Assembly: GCA_036274155.1 (NCBI GenBank) | Contig: DASUGH010000052.1 | Location: 32,179 to 96,178 of the forward strand | Source of the DNA: Gp6-AA40 sp036274155 | Lineage (GTDB): Bacteria > Acidobacteriota > Vicinamibacteria > Vicinamibacterales > UBA2999 | Direction: 5' to 3' | DNA length: 64,000 nucleotides | Translations under genes and position numbers: made by a program | Notes under the pieces: model-generated | The model's input: the letters and a program-made list of their open reading frames with translations, nothing else | The model's database searches: none | Told to the model about the DNA's origin: nothing | Part shown: piece after piece, positions 9,067 through 18,135 of the stretch | How positions within the stretch are numbered: the stretch's first letter is position 1 | Layout of the letters: every line of letters begins with the position of its first letter

Positions 9067-10091
9067 GACTGTCCTCCCTCCCCGCTCGCCGCAGAGTCCT
9101 CGAGATCGCCTTCGTCCTCTTCAGCCTCGCGGAGCTCCCGCTCCAGGCGCCCGGCCAGGTCGCGCGCCGCGTTCAGACCGCGCGATCGCAACAGCTGGTT
9201 TCGGGCAGCGACCTCGACGAGGATCGCCAGGCTGCGGCCGGGAGCGACCGGCATGTGGATGATCGGCACCCTGACGCCGAACAGCTCGTAGGTCGCCTCG
9301 TCGAGACCCAGCCGATCGTATTCGCGCGACGGGTCCCATCGTTCCAGCTGCACGACGAACTCGACACGTTTCGAAAAGCGCGTCGACGCCACACCGAACA
9401 GATCGCGGATGTTGATCACGCCGAGTCCGCGAAGCTCCATGTGATGCCGCGTGAGCTCCGGGCATGTGCCGATCAGCTCGTCATCTCCCCGCCGGCGGAC
9501 TTCGACCGTGTCATCGGCAACCAGCCGATGTCCGCGAACGACGAGGTCGAGGGCGCATTCGCTCTTGCCGATGCCGCTCTCCCCGGTGATGAGGACGCCG
9601 AGGCCGAGGATGTCGAGAAGCACTCCGTGAATGACCTTCCGCACCGCCAGCGCGTCGTCGAGGATTGCGGAAACCCGCGCGATCGCCAGCGGCGTCGCGA
9701 CCGAGGTGCGCAGCAGCGGCACCCCGCACCGTTCAGACGCGACCAGCACCTCGATTGGCGGCTCCCAGCCGCCGGTGATCAGCACGCAGGGGATGTCATG
9801 GCTGAACACGGCGCCGATGACCTGCAGGCGGGTTTCCTGATCGAGGCTCTCGAGGTAGCGCACCTCGCTCTCCCCGAAGACGAGGATGCGGGCAGGCTGG
9901 AGGTACTCGTGGAAGCCGGCGAGCGCGAGGCCGGTCTTCTGGATGTGGGGGCTGCCGATCGTGCGATACACGCCGGCGCTCCCGCTGAGCAGCTCCAGCG
10001 ACAGGCCGGGCGTATCGGGCCGTCTTTTGAGGAGGTCCGCGACGGTCACGGACGGACCGGACGTCGAATCAGCGTGAATCGGTCGGTTCAT
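9063..10091 (-). CDS. hprK: HPr kinase/phosphorylase
   Basis: Phosphorylates and dephosphorylates HPr on Ser46. The ATG at 10091 (MNRPIHADSTSG) was chosen; upstream in-frame codons lack family similarity. The 342-residue protein has an N-terminal HprK domain, then P-loop GESGIGKS (about 170-177) preceded by RKVIHGVLLDILG and followed by HRLVADDTVEV. The conserved MELRGLGVINIRDLFG motif comes next. It lies between hpf and rapZ, with its substrate HPr encoded downstream in the same cluster. The C-terminus ends in an acidic Glu/Asp tail. Confidence 0.94.
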   Translation of the reverse strand: MNRPIHADSTSGPSVTVADLLKRRPDTPGLSLELLSGSAGVYRTIGSPHIQKTGLALAGFHEYLQPARILVFGESEVRYLESLDQETRLQVIGAVFSHDIPCVLITGGWEPPIEVLVASERCGVPLLRTSVATPLAIARVSAILDDALAVRKVIHGVLLDILGLGVLITGESGIGKSECALDLVVRGHRLVADDTVEVRRRGDDELIGTCPELTRHHMELRGLGVINIRDLFGVASTRFSKRVEFVVQLERWDPSREYDRLGLDEATYELFGVRVPIIHMPVAPGRSLAILVEVAARNQLLRSRGLNAARDLAGRLERELREAEEDEGDLEDSAASGEGGQS

Positions 10092-10162
10092 AGTGCTCGA
10101 CGGCCAGCATCGGCTGTCGACGCTTCGCAGGGTCCGTCGGAGCATGCGCTGCCGGTGCGCGG

Positions 10163-10693
10163 TTACGCATCCGGCTCGATGAGCCCGAGGTGACCGTCCG
10201 GCCGGCGAAACAACACCGTCACCGCGTCCGTCGCCGTGTTGCGAAAGACGACGAACGCGTCCGGCGTACTGCCCACTTCCAGCGCCGCCTCGTCGACCGA
10301 CAGTGGCTTCACGGCATAGCGGCGGGCGCGAATGATGCGCACCACCTGTGTCTCATCGGCCGCGATCGACGTGCCAGCCTCTTGCGGAACACGCTTGCGC
10401 TTGCGCGCCTCCCACTTGCCCTTCACCCGCTGCGCCTGGCGATCGATCTTGCCGATGGCGATGCCCAGGGAGGCGGCCACGTCCGGCCCGGTGCCGTTCG
10501 CGTGAAGGAAGTGCTCGCCCCGCGCGTGCAGCGTGACGTCGGCGTGGTGCCGGGACCGCTCGCGCGCGAGCACGACCTGCGCCGACACGGCGTTGTCGTT
10601 GAGCATGCGCAGCGTCGGGGCCAGCTGGCGCTCGACCAGCTTGCGCATGGCAGGGGTGATGGTGAGATGTCGGGCGGTGAGTTCGAGGCGCAT
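10163..10693 (-). CDS. hpf: Ribosome hibernation promoting factor, long form
   Basis: Stabilises inactive ribosomes under starvation. The 176-residue protein has the N-terminal S30AE/YfiA domain (about 1-100) and the C-terminal dimerisation domain of long HPFs (about 115-176: IIRARRYAVKPLSVDEAALE, then FVVFRNTATDAVTVLFRR). The second domain suggests direct 100S dimer formation without a separate RMF. The gene is directly downstream of rpoN, as in many Gram-negatives. Confidence 0.93.
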   Translation of the reverse strand: MRLELTARHLTITPAMRKLVERQLAPTLRMLNDNAVSAQVVLARERSRHHADVTLHARGEHFLHANGTGPDVAASLGIAIGKIDRQAQRVKGKWEARKRKRVPQEAGTSIAADETQVVRIIRARRYAVKPLSVDEAALEVGSTPDAFVVFRNTATDAVTVLFRRPDGHLGLIEPDA

Positions 10694-10745
10694 GGGCGTG
10701 GTGTCGAGGCAATCGCGGACCGGCGGTGGCAGCCGCCGGCGGCCG

Positions 10746-12170
10746 CTAGTACAGGACCTTGCGCTGGTTGGACGTCGGGATCTTCAGCTCTTCGCGGTAC
10801 TTGGCGATCGTCCGTCGCGCGAGCTCGAGCCCTTCCCGCTGCAGGATGTTGACGATCTTCGAATCGCTCAACGGCTTGCGCGGGTCCTCCTGTTCGATGA
10901 TCTTCCGGATCCGCTGCTTGATCGTCACCGACGATACCGCCTCGCCGTACGAGCTGGCGATCCCGCTGTGGAAGAAGTACTTCATCTCGAACACGCCCTG
11001 CGGCGTGTGCATGTACTTGTTCGTGACGACGCGGCTCACCGTCGACTCGTGCATCCCGATATCGTTGGCGACGTCACGCAGCACCAGCGGCCGCAGGTAC
11101 TCGATGCCGTGATCGAGGAAGTCGCGCTGGAAATTGATGATGCTCGTCGCGACCTTGTGGATCGTCTTCTGTCGCTGTTCGACCGACTTGATTAGCCAGA
11201 GCGCCGAGCGGAACTTGTCCTTGACATAGGCACGCGTCTCGTCGGTGTTCTGCGCCCCTTTGTCGAGGAGCCGGCGGTAGACAGGGCTGATCCTGAGCTG
11301 CGGCAGTCCCTCCTCGTTCAGGGCCGCCACATACTGATCTTCCACCTTGACGACGTAGACGTCGGGGATGACGTACTGTGACTGCGACGGGTTCAGCCGG
11401 CTCCCCGGCTTGGGGTCGAGCTGTCGAATCAGCTCGATGTGCTGCTTCAGCTCGTCGATCGAGATTCCCAGCTTCCGGGCGAGCTCCGGAACCTGATGGT
11501 TCTGCAGGAGCCGCATGTGCTCGGTCACGATGCGCTCGGCCGGTGTGTCGCCGTATCCGTGATGGCGCAACTGCAGCAGCAGGCATTCCTGGAGATCGCG
11601 CGCGGCGACGCCGACCGGATCGAAGCTGTGAATCAGATCGAGCGCCCGCTCCACGTCCTCCATCGACCATGGCCCCATGGCGGCCAGCTCGTCGACCGTC
11701 GCCACGAGATAGCCGTCGTCATCGAGATTGCCGATGATGGCTTCACCGATGTCGCGGATGACCGGGTCGTCGGTCTGCATGGAGAGCTGCCAGAGCAGAT
11801 GGTCGGCGAGCGACGCCGAGCTCGACAGCGTGTTTTCGATCGGTGGAAGCTCCTTGACCTCGGTGGGGGTGCGCGGACGATACCCGTCGTCGAGATAGTC
11901 GCCGAAGAAGTACTCGTAGTCCTGGTCGTCCCAGGTGTCACCTTTCTCCGCGTCGGGCTTCTTCTCTTCCTGCTTCTCCTGCGTGGCCTCGGCAGGCTGG
12001 AGCTCTTCCGTCGGGACCTCCTCGAGCATCGGGTTCTCGACCATCTCCTGGTTGAGCAACTCCGACAGCTCGAGCGTCGACATCGGCAGCAGCTTGATCG
12101 CCTGCTGCAGCGATGGCGTCAGGATGAGCTTTTGAACGAGCTTGGTGTGCAGCTTCTGTGAGATCGCCAT
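10746..12170 (-). CDS. rpoN: RNA polymerase sigma-54 factor
   Basis: Alternative sigma factor that needs AAA+ activators and reads -24/-12 promoters. The ATG at 12170 (MAISQKLHTKLVQKLILTPSL) was chosen because it starts at the conserved Gln-rich activator-interacting region; an upstream in-frame start at 12224 adds 18 unlikely residues. The acidic region II, the core-binding domain and the DNA-binding domain follow. The RpoN box is visible near the C-terminus as ARRTIAKYREELKIP. Length is about 474 residues. It is clustered with lptB upstream and hpf downstream, a conserved order. Confidence 0.95.
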   Translation of the reverse strand: MAISQKLHTKLVQKLILTPSLQQAIKLLPMSTLELSELLNQEMVENPMLEEVPTEELQPAEATQEKQEEKKPDAEKGDTWDDQDYEYFFGDYLDDGYRPRTPTEVKELPPIENTLSSSASLADHLLWQLSMQTDDPVIRDIGEAIIGNLDDDGYLVATVDELAAMGPWSMEDVERALDLIHSFDPVGVAARDLQECLLLQLRHHGYGDTPAERIVTEHMRLLQNHQVPELARKLGISIDELKQHIELIRQLDPKPGSRLNPSQSQYVIPDVYVVKVEDQYVAALNEEGLPQLRISPVYRRLLDKGAQNTDETRAYVKDKFRSALWLIKSVEQRQKTIHKVATSIINFQRDFLDHGIEYLRPLVLRDVANDIGMHESTVSRVVTNKYMHTPQGVFEMKYFFHSGIASSYGEAVSSVTIKQRIRKIIEQEDPRKPLSDSKIVNILQREGLELARRTIAKYREELKIPTSNQRKVLY

Positions 12171-12320
12171 GTGTTCTAGTCGTCTGTGCTGGCGAACTTG
12201 CGACGCCCATCCGTCGCGGTGCAAACCATCGCGTTCAGCCGCTTCGAGTTGTGACGCGTCATCGGTCGATTCGGTCCCGCCACTGGCGTGAATCCGGCTC
12301 CTCCGTGGCCTGAAAGCATC

Positions 12321-13046
12321 TTAGTCCAAGCGGAAGTCGGTCCCCAGATAAATCCGGCGTACATCCTCGTCACCGGCGAGCGACGCCGGCGTCCCCCGCC
12401 GAAACAACACCCCATCGTGCACGATATATGCCCGGTCGGTGATTCTCAAAGTCTCCCGGACATTGTGGTCCGTGATCAGGACGCCAATCCCACGTGCCTT
12501 CAAATGAAAAATGATCCCCTGAATATCCGTGACCGCGATCGGATCGATCCCCGCGAAGGGCTCGTCGAGCAGAATGAAGCGCGGTGCGATGACCAGCGCA
12601 CGCGTGATCTCGACGCGGCGCCGCTCGCCGCCCGACAACGTGTGCGCCGGCGCGCGCGCCAGCCGCGTGAGCTTCAGCTCTTCGAGCAGCTCGCTGACCC
12701 GCTGTCGCCTCGCCGAGCGCGGCACCTTCAGCGTCTCGACGATCGCCAGGATGTTCTGCTCGACGGTCAACCCGCGGAAGATCGACGGCTCCTGCGGCAG
12801 GTAGCCGATCCCCTTCCGTGCCCGGACGTACATCGGGTCATCGGTCACATCCTCGTCGTCGAGGATCACCCGTCCCGAGTCCGGGGACGTCAGCCCGACC
12901 GTCATGTAGAACGTCGTGGTCTTGCCGGCGCCGTTCGGCCCGAGCAACCCGACGATCTCTCCCGACTCCACCTCGATGCTGACCCCGCGCACCACCGTGC
13001 GGCCGCTGTAGGACTTGGTCAGCTCGTGCGTGCGCAGCGTCGACAT
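12321..13046 (-). CDS. lptB: LPS export ABC transporter ATPase LptB
   Basis: Cytoplasmic ATPase that powers extraction of lipopolysaccharide from the inner membrane. In its 241 residues are Walker A LLGPNGAGKTT, Q-loop GYLPQEPSIFRGL, signature LSGGERRRVEI, Walker B FILLDEPFAGIDP and an H-loop His in DHNVRETL. It lies just downstream of the lptC/lptA-like gene and upstream of rpoN. No lptF/lptG permease genes are in the window. About 150 bp separate it from rpoN with no gene between. Confidence 0.94.
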   Translation of the reverse strand: MSTLRTHELTKSYSGRTVVRGVSIEVESGEIVGLLGPNGAGKTTTFYMTVGLTSPDSGRVILDDEDVTDDPMYVRARKGIGYLPQEPSIFRGLTVEQNILAIVETLKVPRSARRQRVSELLEELKLTRLARAPAHTLSGGERRRVEITRALVIAPRFILLDEPFAGIDPIAVTDIQGIIFHLKARGIGVLITDHNVRETLRITDRAYIVHDGVLFRRGTPASLAGDEDVRRIYLGTDFRLD

Positions 13047-13080
13047 GGAGTCGCGTCAGACCGGGCAATCCCGTTCGTGG

Positions 13081-15210
13081 TCAACGGGACGCCGGCTGCC
13101 GACACGTGTCCTTCGTGTCTCCCCGGCCAACGTCTTGACCGTCAATAGTCATCCTATCGGTCGATCTCTCGTAGGTCAACGCGTTGCCCACGACTTCCTT
13201 GCATGACTCACGGCGGAAGCTCACTCGCCTCTGCGGCGTCCCCGTCACCCGGTAGCGCTCGTTCTCCCCGTAGTAGGTCAGGTGATGTCCCTCGAGGGTC
13301 TTGTCGTCCAGCCGCGCCGTCACGGCGTTATCCGCTTCGATCCGTTCGACCCGGCTTTCGGTCTTCGCCAGCAGCACCTCGATCTGACGGGCATCCAGAT
13401 CGCCCTGTGGACCGCGCACGTGCGACGCCGCCCCGGGCGCGGCGGCCGCTGCCGCCTTTTCCGGAGCGTACGTAATCGCGCGATTTGCATCCACGTATCG
13501 GATCTCATGGGCCCGGCCCTCAGACGTGCCGGTGTCGAACACGAGACGCGACCGGGCGCTTCCCACCGCGAGCAGGTCGCCGGTGGTCTGGTTCAGATCG
13601 ATCCGATCGCCGCGGATCTCGTTCTCCCCCTGCCACAACCAGACACTTCCCGAGTAGCGAGCCGAGCCGGCGCCGCCGTCGTAGTCGAGACGTCCAGCGG
13701 TGACGTTGGCATCCTGATTTTGTGAGAACAGCCCCGGGAGACGGGATGGCTGGGCCGACGTTCCGTCACGGCCCGGCCGGGATGGCGTCGCATTCCCGGG
13801 ACGGAGAAACGTCTTGACCTTGCCGACGGCGACGATCGCCCGCTTTTCCAACCCGACGTCGATGGCCTGCGCTTCCACCCTGAGGCGTTCGTCGGAGACG
13901 ATCGGTACACCGCCAGAGTCCGAGCTCTCGAGTCGAAGGCTCTCGGCTTCGGGCTGGTATCGAGCTTCCGGTGCGCTGGCTTTGAGATCGTCTTCCTCGA
14001 AGGTTGCTGCCCCCGTGAACAGGGCGCTCGCGACCGCGTCCCCTGCCAGCTCCAGCGTCAGCGCCCGAGCGCGCGCAAGCCGAGGCTGTCCCCCGGCTGC
14101 TGCCGCCTCGCGGAACACCACCTGCCCGACGTTGCTCGTGAAGCGCGCCTCCTTCAACGATCCTCCGGCGGCGCCGGTCGCTTCGAGCTTGTCCGCCTCC
14201 ACCGAACGAGCCGGCGCCGCGGCCGATGCCGGAAGCGACATGGTGACCTTCTGGTCGCCAAGGAGGCGCGTCACGGCGCCGTCGGGGGCGAGTGTGACGT
14301 CGATCGACTCGGCGCTGATCGTCCGTCCGGCCGCCCCGTGCTCGCCTTTCATGGCGACCGATCCCTGGCTCGTCAGCACCGCCCGCTCGAGCAGCCTGCC
14401 GTCGTCCGTGTAATCGAGATCGATGTCTCTGGCGCGCATCGATTGCAGCGACTCCGCGCCCCCTTCCACGCGCGAGTTCCCGCGCAGCTCGATGAACGTC
14501 ACGACGTCCTCGTCTGCCGACAACCGGGCCGTCGCCAGGTCGGCGTCGGTGACTTCGGATCCGCGCACGGCATGGACGGCTCTTTCCAGCGTCAACAGGT
14601 CGCGCATCCGATCGAGCGTCGCTGCTCCGGAGGTGAAGCGCATCGTCGACTTGGCCGTCTCGCCGTTCACGTCGACGTGAGCCTTGTCGAAAATGCGCAG
14701 GACGTCGCCCATCTGGTCATACAACATGCCCTCGCCAGTCCCCTGCATCCGCCCCTTGCTGAAGGTGACCATGCCCACCGCATTCGCGATCCCGGTGTCC
14801 TTGTTGAACTGGCAGCGATCGGTCACCAGTTCGAAGCCGCTGCTGTCGCGGAGAATCACGCCGCCTGACAGTTCGTAGTCTTTCTCGTCCTTCGTTTTCC
14901 CCTCAGCGGCCACGACGACGAACTCCCGGCCTTCCCGGTTCGTGGACTTGAACGTGACGCCGACGCACTTGGTGGTGCCGTCGTCATAGTTCACGATATG
15001 GGGGCACTCGACCTCGTAGTTCTTCCGCAGGCCGCTGAAGCCGACCTGCGCGCCACCGGTCATTTCCGATACGACGCGCGGCTCGAGTGGCGGAATGGAG
15101 GCGTGCGAGGCGAGCGGCTGGCGAGCGCGGAAGCCGAAATAGACGATGGCCGCGCACGTCGCGCCGAACAACAGCACCCCGAGCCGGGCACGCCGCTGCC
15201 AGGAAGTCAT
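13081..15210 (-). CDS. LptC-LptA (OstA) fusion-like LPS transport protein
   Basis: Periplasmic LPS-bridge protein, anchored by one membrane helix (about residues 7-27). The ATG at 15210 (MTSWQRRARLGV) precedes the anchor directly. The roughly 709-residue protein is much longer than LptC or LptA alone. An LptC-like jellyroll stretch (about 40-230) is followed by repeated OstA/LptA-type beta segments up to the C-terminus (LEGHHLTYYGENERYRVTG). It appears to combine LptC and LptA roles in one chain (inference from length and position before lptB). A separate lptA is absent here. The C-terminal motif resembles the end of LptA. Confidence 0.8.
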   Translation of the reverse strand: MTSWQRRARLGVLLFGATCAAIVYFGFRARQPLASHASIPPLEPRVVSEMTGGAQVGFSGLRKNYEVECPHIVNYDDGTTKCVGVTFKSTNREGREFVVVAAEGKTKDEKDYELSGGVILRDSSGFELVTDRCQFNKDTGIANAVGMVTFSKGRMQGTGEGMLYDQMGDVLRIFDKAHVDVNGETAKSTMRFTSGAATLDRMRDLLTLERAVHAVRGSEVTDADLATARLSADEDVVTFIELRGNSRVEGGAESLQSMRARDIDLDYTDDGRLLERAVLTSQGSVAMKGEHGAAGRTISAESIDVTLAPDGAVTRLLGDQKVTMSLPASAAAPARSVEADKLEATGAAGGSLKEARFTSNVGQVVFREAAAAGGQPRLARARALTLELAGDAVASALFTGAATFEEDDLKASAPEARYQPEAESLRLESSDSGGVPIVSDERLRVEAQAIDVGLEKRAIVAVGKVKTFLRPGNATPSRPGRDGTSAQPSRLPGLFSQNQDANVTAGRLDYDGGAGSARYSGSVWLWQGENEIRGDRIDLNQTTGDLLAVGSARSRLVFDTGTSEGRAHEIRYVDANRAITYAPEKAAAAAAPGAASHVRGPQGDLDARQIEVLLAKTESRVERIEADNAVTARLDDKTLEGHHLTYYGENERYRVTGTPQRRVSFRRESCKEVVGNALTYERSTDRMTIDGQDVGRGDTKDTCRQPASR

Positions 15211-15275
15211 GGAGCATTTACAGGATAACAGGCAGGGCACTGCCGCGGCCGGATACTGATCGGCCGTCGCAGACG

Positions 15276-17081
15276 TCAGGATCGGCTGAGTGCCGCTCGG
15301 TCGGGCGCCCGGAAGTCGGCCACGGAGAGCTGGAGATATCGTTCCCCGTTCCAGGTGTCCTGCTCGACCGAAAAGGCCAGATCGATCGCCGCGCGATGTT
15401 CGGCGACGAACTCCTCGCGCTCCCCGGCCCGCCAGGCGATGCCTCGCATCACCCGCCCGTCCTGCCGGAACGCCATCTTCAGGTGACGATCCTTGATCCG
15501 TCGGGGGCCGTCCACAATCTCGACGCGGCTCGCATGAAACACGGGGCAGGGATTTCCAGCCCCGAACGGCGCCATGGCGATCAGCTCGGATGCCACCTGT
15601 TCGTTGATCCCGCGCAAGCCGAGCGCCGCATCAATCCAGAGACGCGGCCTCAGGTCGTCGGGCCCGAGGCAGCCGTCCGCGTACTCGTTCACCCGCGCCC
15701 TGAGCTCACGTATCCGGCCGACCTCGAGCGTCAGTCCGGCAGCCTGCTTGTGCCCGCCGAAGCGCAGCATCACCTCCGGACAGGACTCGAGCGCCCCGAG
15801 CATGTTGAACGACGGGATGCTCCGGCACGACCCGTGGGCGACCTCCCCGTCGATCGACAGCACGATCGCCGGACGGTGAAACATGTCCACGAGCTTCGAG
15901 GCGACGATGCCGATCACGCCACGATGCCAGCCCTCGCCAGCCACGACGAGGACGGTGCGCGACCCGACATCGATATCGGTCTCGACGGTCCGGCGCGCCG
16001 CCGCGACGATCTCGGCTTCCTCCTGCTGCCGGCGCAGGTTCTCGAGGTTGAGTTGTTCGGCGAGGCTACGTGCCTCCTCCGCCATCGTCTCGTCGGACGC
16101 CAGGAGCAGCCGCGCCGCGATATCCGGCGTGCTCATCCTCCCGGCGGCGTTCACCCGCGGGGCGAGGACGAACCCGATGTGATAGCTGTCGATCTCCTTG
16201 CCGGTGAGGCCACACGCGTCCAGCAGCGACCGGAGTCCAATCTTGTGCGGCCCCTTCGACAGCATCGCCAGCCCGAGCTTCGAGATGACGCGATTCTCAC
16301 CGTTCAGTGGCACCACGTCGGCGAGGGTGCCAATCGAAGCCACCTTGACGAATGCCGGAAGCCACGACGTCCGATCGGCCCTGATGCACAGCGCCTGAAC
16401 GAGCTTCAGCGCCACGCCGACGCCTGCCAGGTTCTTGTCGGGATACCGGCAGTCGTGCCGCTTCGGATTGATCACGGCGAACGCCGGCGGCAGCTCTGCG
16501 TCCGGCTCGTGATGATCCGTGATGATGAGATCGAGACCAAGCGTCCGCGCATGCCGGGCGGCCTCGATGCCGCGGATCCCGCAATCGACCGAGATCACCA
16601 GGCGTGCCCCCTCGGCGTGGAGACGGTCGAGAGCGGCGGGCTGCAGCCCGTAGCCGTCCCGCAGCCGTTCAGGAATGAAATGGGTGACGTCGGCTCCGAG
16701 CAACTCGAGACCGCGCCGCAGGATCACCGTCGACGTCACGCCATCGACGTCGTAGTCGCCGTGTATGGCGATGCGCTCGCGGCCGGCGATGGCGCGAAGG
16801 ATCCGGTCGACGGCCGGCGCCATGTCAGCCAGTCCGAATGGGTCGTGCAGGTCGTCGAGCGAGGGGGAGAGAAAGCGCCTGGCGAGATCGGCGTCGTGGA
16901 TGCCACGAACGCACAAGAGCCTGGCGGTGACAGCACTGATGCCGAGCTCGTTGGCGAGACCGTCGATTCGCGTCTCGTCGCAGCTGCGCGGCTGCCAGAT
17001 GCGCTGAACGGCCGGACGGCCACCGTCGGATCTGCGCGCCGCCCCCGCTTGGTCGCCTGCAGGCTCCGCAGCCACGCTCAT
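15276..17081 (-). CDS. recJ: Single-stranded-DNA-specific exonuclease RecJ
   Basis: 5'-3' exonuclease of recombination and mismatch repair. The ATG at 17081 overlaps the accA stop (TCATG on the plus strand). An upstream extension of 94 in-frame codons is antisense-like and rejected. The 601-residue protein has DHH-family motifs HGDYDVDGVTSTVIL and ITDHHEPDAELP, plus the DHHA1 motif LRFGGHKQAAGLTLEVGRI and a C-terminal RecJ OB domain. These residues bind the catalytic metal ions. Confidence 0.94.
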   Translation of the reverse strand: MSVAAEPAGDQAGAARRSDGGRPAVQRIWQPRSCDETRIDGLANELGISAVTARLLCVRGIHDADLARRFLSPSLDDLHDPFGLADMAPAVDRILRAIAGRERIAIHGDYDVDGVTSTVILRRGLELLGADVTHFIPERLRDGYGLQPAALDRLHAEGARLVISVDCGIRGIEAARHARTLGLDLIITDHHEPDAELPPAFAVINPKRHDCRYPDKNLAGVGVALKLVQALCIRADRTSWLPAFVKVASIGTLADVVPLNGENRVISKLGLAMLSKGPHKIGLRSLLDACGLTGKEIDSYHIGFVLAPRVNAAGRMSTPDIAARLLLASDETMAEEARSLAEQLNLENLRRQQEEAEIVAAARRTVETDIDVGSRTVLVVAGEGWHRGVIGIVASKLVDMFHRPAIVLSIDGEVAHGSCRSIPSFNMLGALESCPEVMLRFGGHKQAAGLTLEVGRIRELRARVNEYADGCLGPDDLRPRLWIDAALGLRGINEQVASELIAMAPFGAGNPCPVFHASRVEIVDGPRRIKDRHLKMAFRQDGRVMRGIAWRAGEREEFVAEHRAAIDLAFSVEQDTWNGERYLQLSVADFRAPDRAALSRS

Positions 17082-18049
17082 GCCTGCGGCTCGATGATGC
17101 CGACGTTGCCCATCGCCCTCCACTTGCGGTACCGCGCCTCGAGGCGGGCCGCCGAGTCCATCGCGGCGACCTCGTCGAGGGCGCGCGCGAGCGAGGTGTC
17201 GAGCAGCGTTGCCGCCCATTCGGGGTTCGTGTGTGCGCCTCCGGTCGGTTCGGGCACGATCTCGTCGATCAGCCCGACGCGCAGCAGATCGGGCGCCGTC
17301 AGCTTCAGGGCGTTGGCGGCCTCCACCTTCCGGTTGGCGTCGCGCCAGAGGATCGCCGCGCAACCCTCCGGCGGGATCACGCTGTAAATGGCGAACTCGT
17401 GCATCAGGATTCGATCGCCGACGGCAATCCCGAGCGCGCCGCCGCTTCCCCCTTCGCCGTGCACGACGACGATGATCGGCACGTCGAGCGTCGCCATCTC
17501 ACGCAGATTCAGCGCGATGGCCTCCGAGATGCCGCGCTCCTCCGACTCGATGCCCGGATAGGCTGCGGGTGTATCGATGAAGGCGATGACCGGCCGGCCG
17601 AACTTTTCCGCCAGCTTCATCGCCCGCAGTGCCTTCCGGTAACCCTCGGGCTTGGCGTAGCCGAAGTTCCGGTAGATCTTCTGCTTCGTGTCGCCGCCGC
17701 CGCCCTTGTGATGACCAATCACCATCACCGGCTCGCCCTTGTAGCGCGCGAAGCCGGTGACCATCGCGTGATCGTCGGCAAAGCGGCGATCGCCGCTGAT
17801 CTCGGTGAACTCCACGAACAGGCGGTTCACGTAGTCGAGCACGGTGGGTCGGTTGACATGCCGCGCCACCAGCACCCGCTGCCAGGGCGTGAGGTGCTGA
17901 TAGATCTCGTCGCGAATCGAGTCGATCCGCCGGCGCAGACTCTCGATCGATCGCAGCCGCTCGGGCGTTTGCGGCAGCATGGACATCTCGTCGATTTCTT
18001 TCAGCAGAACGGCGATCGGCTCCTCGAACTCGAGTGTATCGGGCGGCAT
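17078..18049 (-). CDS. accA: Acetyl-CoA carboxylase carboxyltransferase subunit alpha
   Basis: Transfers the carboxyl group from biotin to acetyl-CoA, the first step of fatty acid synthesis, together with AccD. The 323-residue protein shows the AccA pattern: a helical N-terminus (LEFEEPIAVLLKEIDEM), then the crotonase-like core with GDRRFADDHAMVTGFAR, FIDTPAAYPGIESEERG and GEGGSGGALGIAVGD. It overlaps recJ by 4 bp and follows dnaE on the same strand. No accD is in the window. Confidence 0.95.
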   Translation of the reverse strand: MPPDTLEFEEPIAVLLKEIDEMSMLPQTPERLRSIESLRRRIDSIRDEIYQHLTPWQRVLVARHVNRPTVLDYVNRLFVEFTEISGDRRFADDHAMVTGFARYKGEPVMVIGHHKGGGGDTKQKIYRNFGYAKPEGYRKALRAMKLAEKFGRPVIAFIDTPAAYPGIESEERGISEAIALNLREMATLDVPIIVVVHGEGGSGGALGIAVGDRILMHEFAIYSVIPPEGCAAILWRDANRKVEAANALKLTAPDLLRVGLIDEIVPEPTGGAHTNPEWAATLLDTSLARALDEVAAMDSAARLEARYRKWRAMGNVGIIEPQA

Positions 18050-18135
18050 CTTATGGCGTATCCATTCTCAGCGGCTCGACTGACAGCGCAGGTCACTGCC
18101 GCCGCCTGCCCGGCCGCGGCCGGTACTGCTGGGCG

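Noticed and set aside
17082..17363. N-terminal extension of RecJ by 94 codons.
   Set aside because: It lies antiparallel-in-frame within accA, is Arg-rich and has no RecJ similarity; the ATG at 17081 fits the overlap with accA.
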